NCBI RefSeq assembly: GCF_046292825.1
Contig: NZ_JBKBQG010000001.1
Span: 62,001 to 126,000, forward strand
From: Salinarimonas sp046292825
GTDB lineage: Bacteria; Pseudomonadota; Alphaproteobacteria; Rhizobiales; Beijerinckiaceae
Direction: 5' to 3'
Length of the DNA: 64,000 bases
In this document: one piece after another, positions 61,544 through 64,000 of the stretch
Numbering within the stretch: the first letter of the stretch is position 1
Layout of the letters: each line of letters starts with the position of its first letter
Position numbers and translations under genes: made by a program
The notes under the pieces: model-generated
The model's database searches: none
What the model saw: only the letters and a program-made list of their open reading frames with translations
What the model was told of the DNA's origin: nothing

Positions 61544-62212
61544 ATGCAGATCCGACGCCGACACGACTGGAAACTGACCGCCGACGAGGCCCTCGCCCTC
61601 GAGGCCGACCTGCGCGGCGAGGTGGATGTGGGCCGAAAGCTCGCGGTCGACGCGATCGGGCTCATCGCCGGCGTCGACGTCTCCATCAAGGACGACGAGG
61701 CGCACGCGACCGTGGCGGTGCTGACCTTCCCCGATTTCGCGCTGGTCGAGGTGGCGCACGGGCGCGGGCCGGCGATCCTGCCGAACCTTCCGAACTTCAC
61801 GAGCTTCCGCGAGGGGGCCGCGCTCTGCGAGGCCTTCGAGCGGCTCGACGCCGAGCCCGACGTCTTCCTGTTCGACGGGGCCGGCATCGCCCATCCGAGC
61901 CGCTTCGGCACCGCCTGCCATCTCGGGCTGTTCCTTGAGCGCCCGACGATCGGGTGCGGCAAGACGCGCCTGTGCGGACGCTTCGCCCTCCTGCCGGAGG
62001 ACAAGGGCGCCATGGCGCCGCTCGTCGAGGACGGCGAGACGATCGGGATGGCGGTGCGCACCCGCACCCGCATGAACCCGATGTTCATCTCGCCGGGCCA
62101 CCTCGCCGATCTCGACGGCGCCGTCGAGCTCGTCCTGCGCTGCACCGACAAGTACCGCCTCCCCGAGCCGATCCGCGTCGCCCAGAAGGCGGGTCAGGAA
62201 CAGCTCGCGTGA
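61544..62212 (+). CDS. nfi: Endonuclease V (deoxyinosine 3'-endonuclease), variant lacking the PYIP wedge
   Basis: A 222-aa endonuclease V, which nicks DNA near deoxyinosine. The catalytic acids are kept: Asp in AGVDVSIKD, Glu in SFREGAAL, Asp in FDGAGIAHPSR, and the C-terminal His in MFISPGHLADL. Two segments depart from the usual pattern: the PYIP wedge before FRE is replaced by ILPNLPNFT, and the GVAK segment reads GCGK. Fold and length are normal, so activity is likely but lesion specificity may differ. Confidence 0.85.
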   Translation: MQIRRRHDWKLTADEALALEADLRGEVDVGRKLAVDAIGLIAGVDVSIKDDEAHATVAVLTFPDFALVEVAHGRGPAILPNLPNFTSFREGAALCEAFERLDAEPDVFLFDGAGIAHPSRFGTACHLGLFLERPTIGCGKTRLCGRFALLPEDKGAMAPLVEDGETIGMAVRTRTRMNPMFISPGHLADLDGAVELVLRCTDKYRLPEPIRVAQKAGQEQLA

Positions 62213-62225
62213 GGCGGACGGCCGC

Positions 62226-62585
62226 TCACCGGATCGGCGTGAGCGTCTCCCGGCCGGCCCCGTCTTCGCCCGTCACGGTCCAGGTGCCGCGCAGCGTGCC
62301 GTCGGCGAGGATGTCGTAGACGACGAGGCCGAAATAGCCGTCGAGCTCGTAGGCGGCGGCGAAGACGTCGCCGTGACGCATGCAGATGCCCTGCGCGCTC
62401 GAGCCGGTCTCCCACTCGATGACGCAGGTCGTGTCGCTGATCACCGTCACGGTGGCGAGCCCGGAATAGGACGTGCCGTCGAGATTGGTGCCGGAGACGC
62501 GGTACGCGCCGCCCAGATCGCGGGCGAGCGCGGGGGAGGCGGCGACGAGCGCCACCGCGAGGAGGCCCGTGGCGAGTGCTCTCAT
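62226..62585 (-). CDS. Small exported protein of unknown function (second of a tandem pair)
   Basis: A 119-aa protein with a signal peptide (ALATGLLAVALVAASPALA). The mature part is beta-rich: GAYRVSGTNLDGTSYSG, VIEWETGSSAQGICMRHGDVFAAAYELDGYFGLVVYDI (in part) and GTLRGTWTVTGEDGAG, with two cysteines that could form a disulfide. The GxYxVxGTNxDGTxYxG pattern recalls periplasmic proteins of unknown function. It lies 13 nt after another small exported-protein gene. Confidence 0.7.
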   Translation of the reverse strand: MRALATGLLAVALVAASPALARDLGGAYRVSGTNLDGTSYSGLATVTVISDTTCVIEWETGSSAQGICMRHGDVFAAAYELDGYFGLVVYDILADGTLRGTWTVTGEDGAGRETLTPIR

Positions 62586-62598
62586 GGCCGGCCCCCGC

Positions 62599-62934
62599 TC
62601 ATTCCCAGACGACGTCGTTGTTGCGCACCGTGATCGTCGAGATCGAGCAATAATCGATATTGCCCTCGAAGAAGGTCCCGTCCGAGAAGTCCATGCGCGT
62701 GCGCACGCGGCAATCGCCCTGGTCGGTGCCGAAATCCATGATGAAGGTCTCGCCGGGCAGAACGATCTCGTCGAGCCAATTGTGGCTCCAGGCGCCGCCT
62801 TCGCGAGTCTGGAAGGAGAGGATGTTGGCGTTCGACCGGTTGACGAGGTCGAACTCCCAGCTCGCCGCGGATACCGGCGTGACGAAAAGGCTCCCCGCGA
62901 GAACGAGGGAGGCGGCGAAGACCGTATTGCGCAT
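62599..62934 (-). CDS. Small exported protein of unknown function (first of a tandem pair)
   Basis: A 111-aa protein with a signal peptide ending PVSAAS. The mature domain has WEFDLVNRSNANILSFQTRE and MDFGTDQGDCRVRTRMDFSDGTFFEGNIDYCSIS (in part), two cysteines and many aromatic and Asp/Asn residues, typical of a small secreted beta-sandwich. No family name can be given. Upstream in-frame sequence to 62976 is not needed; the ATG at 62934 gives the signal peptide directly. Confidence 0.7.
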   Translation of the reverse strand: MRNTVFAASLVLAGSLFVTPVSAASWEFDLVNRSNANILSFQTREGGAWSHNWLDEIVLPGETFIMDFGTDQGDCRVRTRMDFSDGTFFEGNIDYCSISTITVRNNDVVWE

Positions 62935-63058
62935 GGCGTTTGGCCCCGATGGCGGAAACGCCGCGAGGATAAGCACGAGCTTGGCCGTTCCGCAAGCGAG
63001 CGCGACTTGCGCGTGACGTCGTCGCGCCCGCTGCGTTTCGTCGTGGTGAACGCGCCGC

Positions 63059-64000
63059 TCAGCGGATCGGCGCGTATTGCTCCGGCGGGCGGGTGGTGGC
63101 GCGCGGCTCGTAGGGCGCGGGGCGGCGCGGCTCGTCGTCGAACGGGCGCCGACGCGCAGGCGCGTCGCGGCGGACCGGCATGCCGCGCCGGCCCTGCGCC
63201 GGCAGCCGCTCGGGCGCCATCAGCCACGCCGCGAGGCCGAGCCCGGCGACCGCCGCCGTCGCGCCGATCGCGAGCGAGGCGACGGGGTGGAGCGCCGCCT
63301 GCGTGTAGAGGCTCGACGAGGCGTGGTAGCCCGTCGGCTCGCCGTGAATGGCGCCGCTCGAGCCCGCCCGGTGGAAGCCGCGTCCGCCCTGCGGCGGCCG
63401 ACGCGGATCGCGCGCGGTCGCGTAGAACATCTTCTCGAAGACGACGTCGGCGAGCGACGGGAACAGCCGCGCGAGCGCGATCTGCGCGCGCCCCGAGCCG
63501 CCGATCACGATATGCCGCACCGGGTGCTCGGCCGCGCGCAGGACGGCGCGCGCGACGCTCTCCGGCGCGTAGACCGGCGGCGGCACCCGCGAGGCGACGT
63601 CCATGTCGTTCTTGGCATGCGTGCCGAAGGGCGTGTCGATGCCGCTCGGCTGGATCAGCGTCACCGAGACGGGGGCGTCGTCGTGGCGGAGCTCGAGCCG
63701 AAGCGAATCCGTGAACCCCTTCACCGCGAATTTCGAGGCGGTATAGGCCGAGAGCAGCGGCGCGTGCACCTCCGACGAGATCGAGCCCATGTTGATCAGC
63801 GCCCCGCCGCGGCGGCGCAGGTGCTTCAAGGCCTCGGTCGAGCCGTAGACCACGCCCCAGTAATTCGTGCGGAAGATGCGCTCGTGGTCCTCGTCCGAGA
63901 TCTCCTCGAGCCGCGCATAGGCGCCCACGCCCGCATTGTTGAAGAAGGTGTCGAAGCCGCCGTAGCGCTCGATCGTCGTCTCGACCACGCGGCGCATCTC
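63059..64000 (-). CDS. SDR-family oxidoreductase with C-terminal membrane segment (N-terminus beyond window)
   Basis: The last 313 residues of a short-chain dehydrogenase; the nucleotide-binding N-terminus lies outside. NNAGVGAYARLEE, the catalytic GSISSE and YTASKFAVKGFTDSLRLEL are classical. QPSGIDTPFGTHAKND follows. A C-terminal hydrophobic helix (SLAIGATAAVAGLGLAAWLM) and a proline/arginine-rich tail (PFDDEPRRPAPYEPRATTRPPEQ) suggest membrane attachment. Substrate is unknown. Confidence 0.88.
   Translation of the reverse strand, partial: EMRRVVETTIERYGGFDTFFNNAGVGAYARLEEISDEDHERIFRTNYWGVVYGSTEALKHLRRRGGALINMGSISSEVHAPLLSAYTASKFAVKGFTDSLRLELRHDDAPVSVTLIQPSGIDTPFGTHAKNDMDVASRVPPPVYAPESVARAVLRAAEHPVRHIVIGGSGRAQIALARLFPSLADVVFEKMFYATARDPRRPPQGGRGFHRAGSSGAIHGEPTGYHASSSLYTQAALHPVASLAIGATAAVAGLGLAAWLMAPERLPAQGRRGMPVRRDAPARRRPFDDEPRRPAPYEPRATTRPPEQYAPIR

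Overview
The window is very GC-rich (visibly about 70%) and coding-dense, with genes packed in short operons that often overlap by 4 nt (ATGA/GTGA). Gene content points to an alphaproteobacterium, probably of the order Hyphomicrobiales (Salinarimonas/Methylobacterium-like). The pointers are a hisC-tyrA pair, a SUV3-like helicase next to an S4 protein, FccAB with SoxYZ, a TackOD1 protein beside a GT2 synthase, and long palindromic intergenic elements. The assignment is inference. No rRNA, tRNA, CRISPR, phage or insertion sequence was recognised.

Layout. 1-5669: the 3' end of pheT, a transglutaminase-like peptidase, then a sulfur block (YeeE/TsuA-like transporter, FccA, FccB, SoxY, SoxZ). 5680-10738 (minus): a five-gene overlapping operon resembling a synthase-dependent polysaccharide system: a 68-aa protein, a TackOD1 zinc protein with a degenerate GGDEF, a GT2 synthase, a HlyD/Alg44-like protein and an exported barrel-like protein. 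11040-14928: a small membrane protein, then leuB, a membrane protein, mmsB and an Fe-alcohol dehydrogenase. 14929-15617 is noncoding and carries a large palindromic repeat. 15618-16367: an SDR oxidoreductase.

16398-44748 is one long exopolysaccharide region. It holds a polyprenyl glycosylphosphotransferase that starts the repeat unit and a cysD-cysNC-SLC13-cysQ operon that makes and recycles PAPS. A minus-strand assembly operon follows: Alg14/Alg13-like glycosyltransferase pair, Wzx flippase fused to a sulfotransferase, pyruvyl transferase, Wzy, GT4. Then come the dTDP-rhamnose operon, a Sel1-repeat protein, a lipoprotein, a Wzc-like co-polymerase/tyrosine kinase, a phosphatase, a second Wzy, a peptidase and small exported proteins. 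Together they predict a rhamnose-containing, sulfated and perhaps pyruvylated polysaccharide. Four copies of a palindrome TGTTGC-N6-GCAACA lie before key transcription units of this region, including the PAPS operon.

44975-50076: a coupled cassette of GDPD-like, HAD, nucleotidyltransferase-like, cupin, nucleotidyltransferase and WavE genes, facing a GT2 gene; it looks like a surface-glycan decoration module. 50244-50467 is a second large palindrome. 50503-52278: a DmdC-like acyl-CoA dehydrogenase. 52474-54063: an AT-richer toxin-antitoxin pair (DUF4411 PIN toxin, XRE-ImmA antitoxin). 54306-64000: housekeeping genes (hisC, tyrA, S4 protein, SUV3-like helicase, arfB, endonuclease V), small hypothetical genes and an SDR cut by the window edge.
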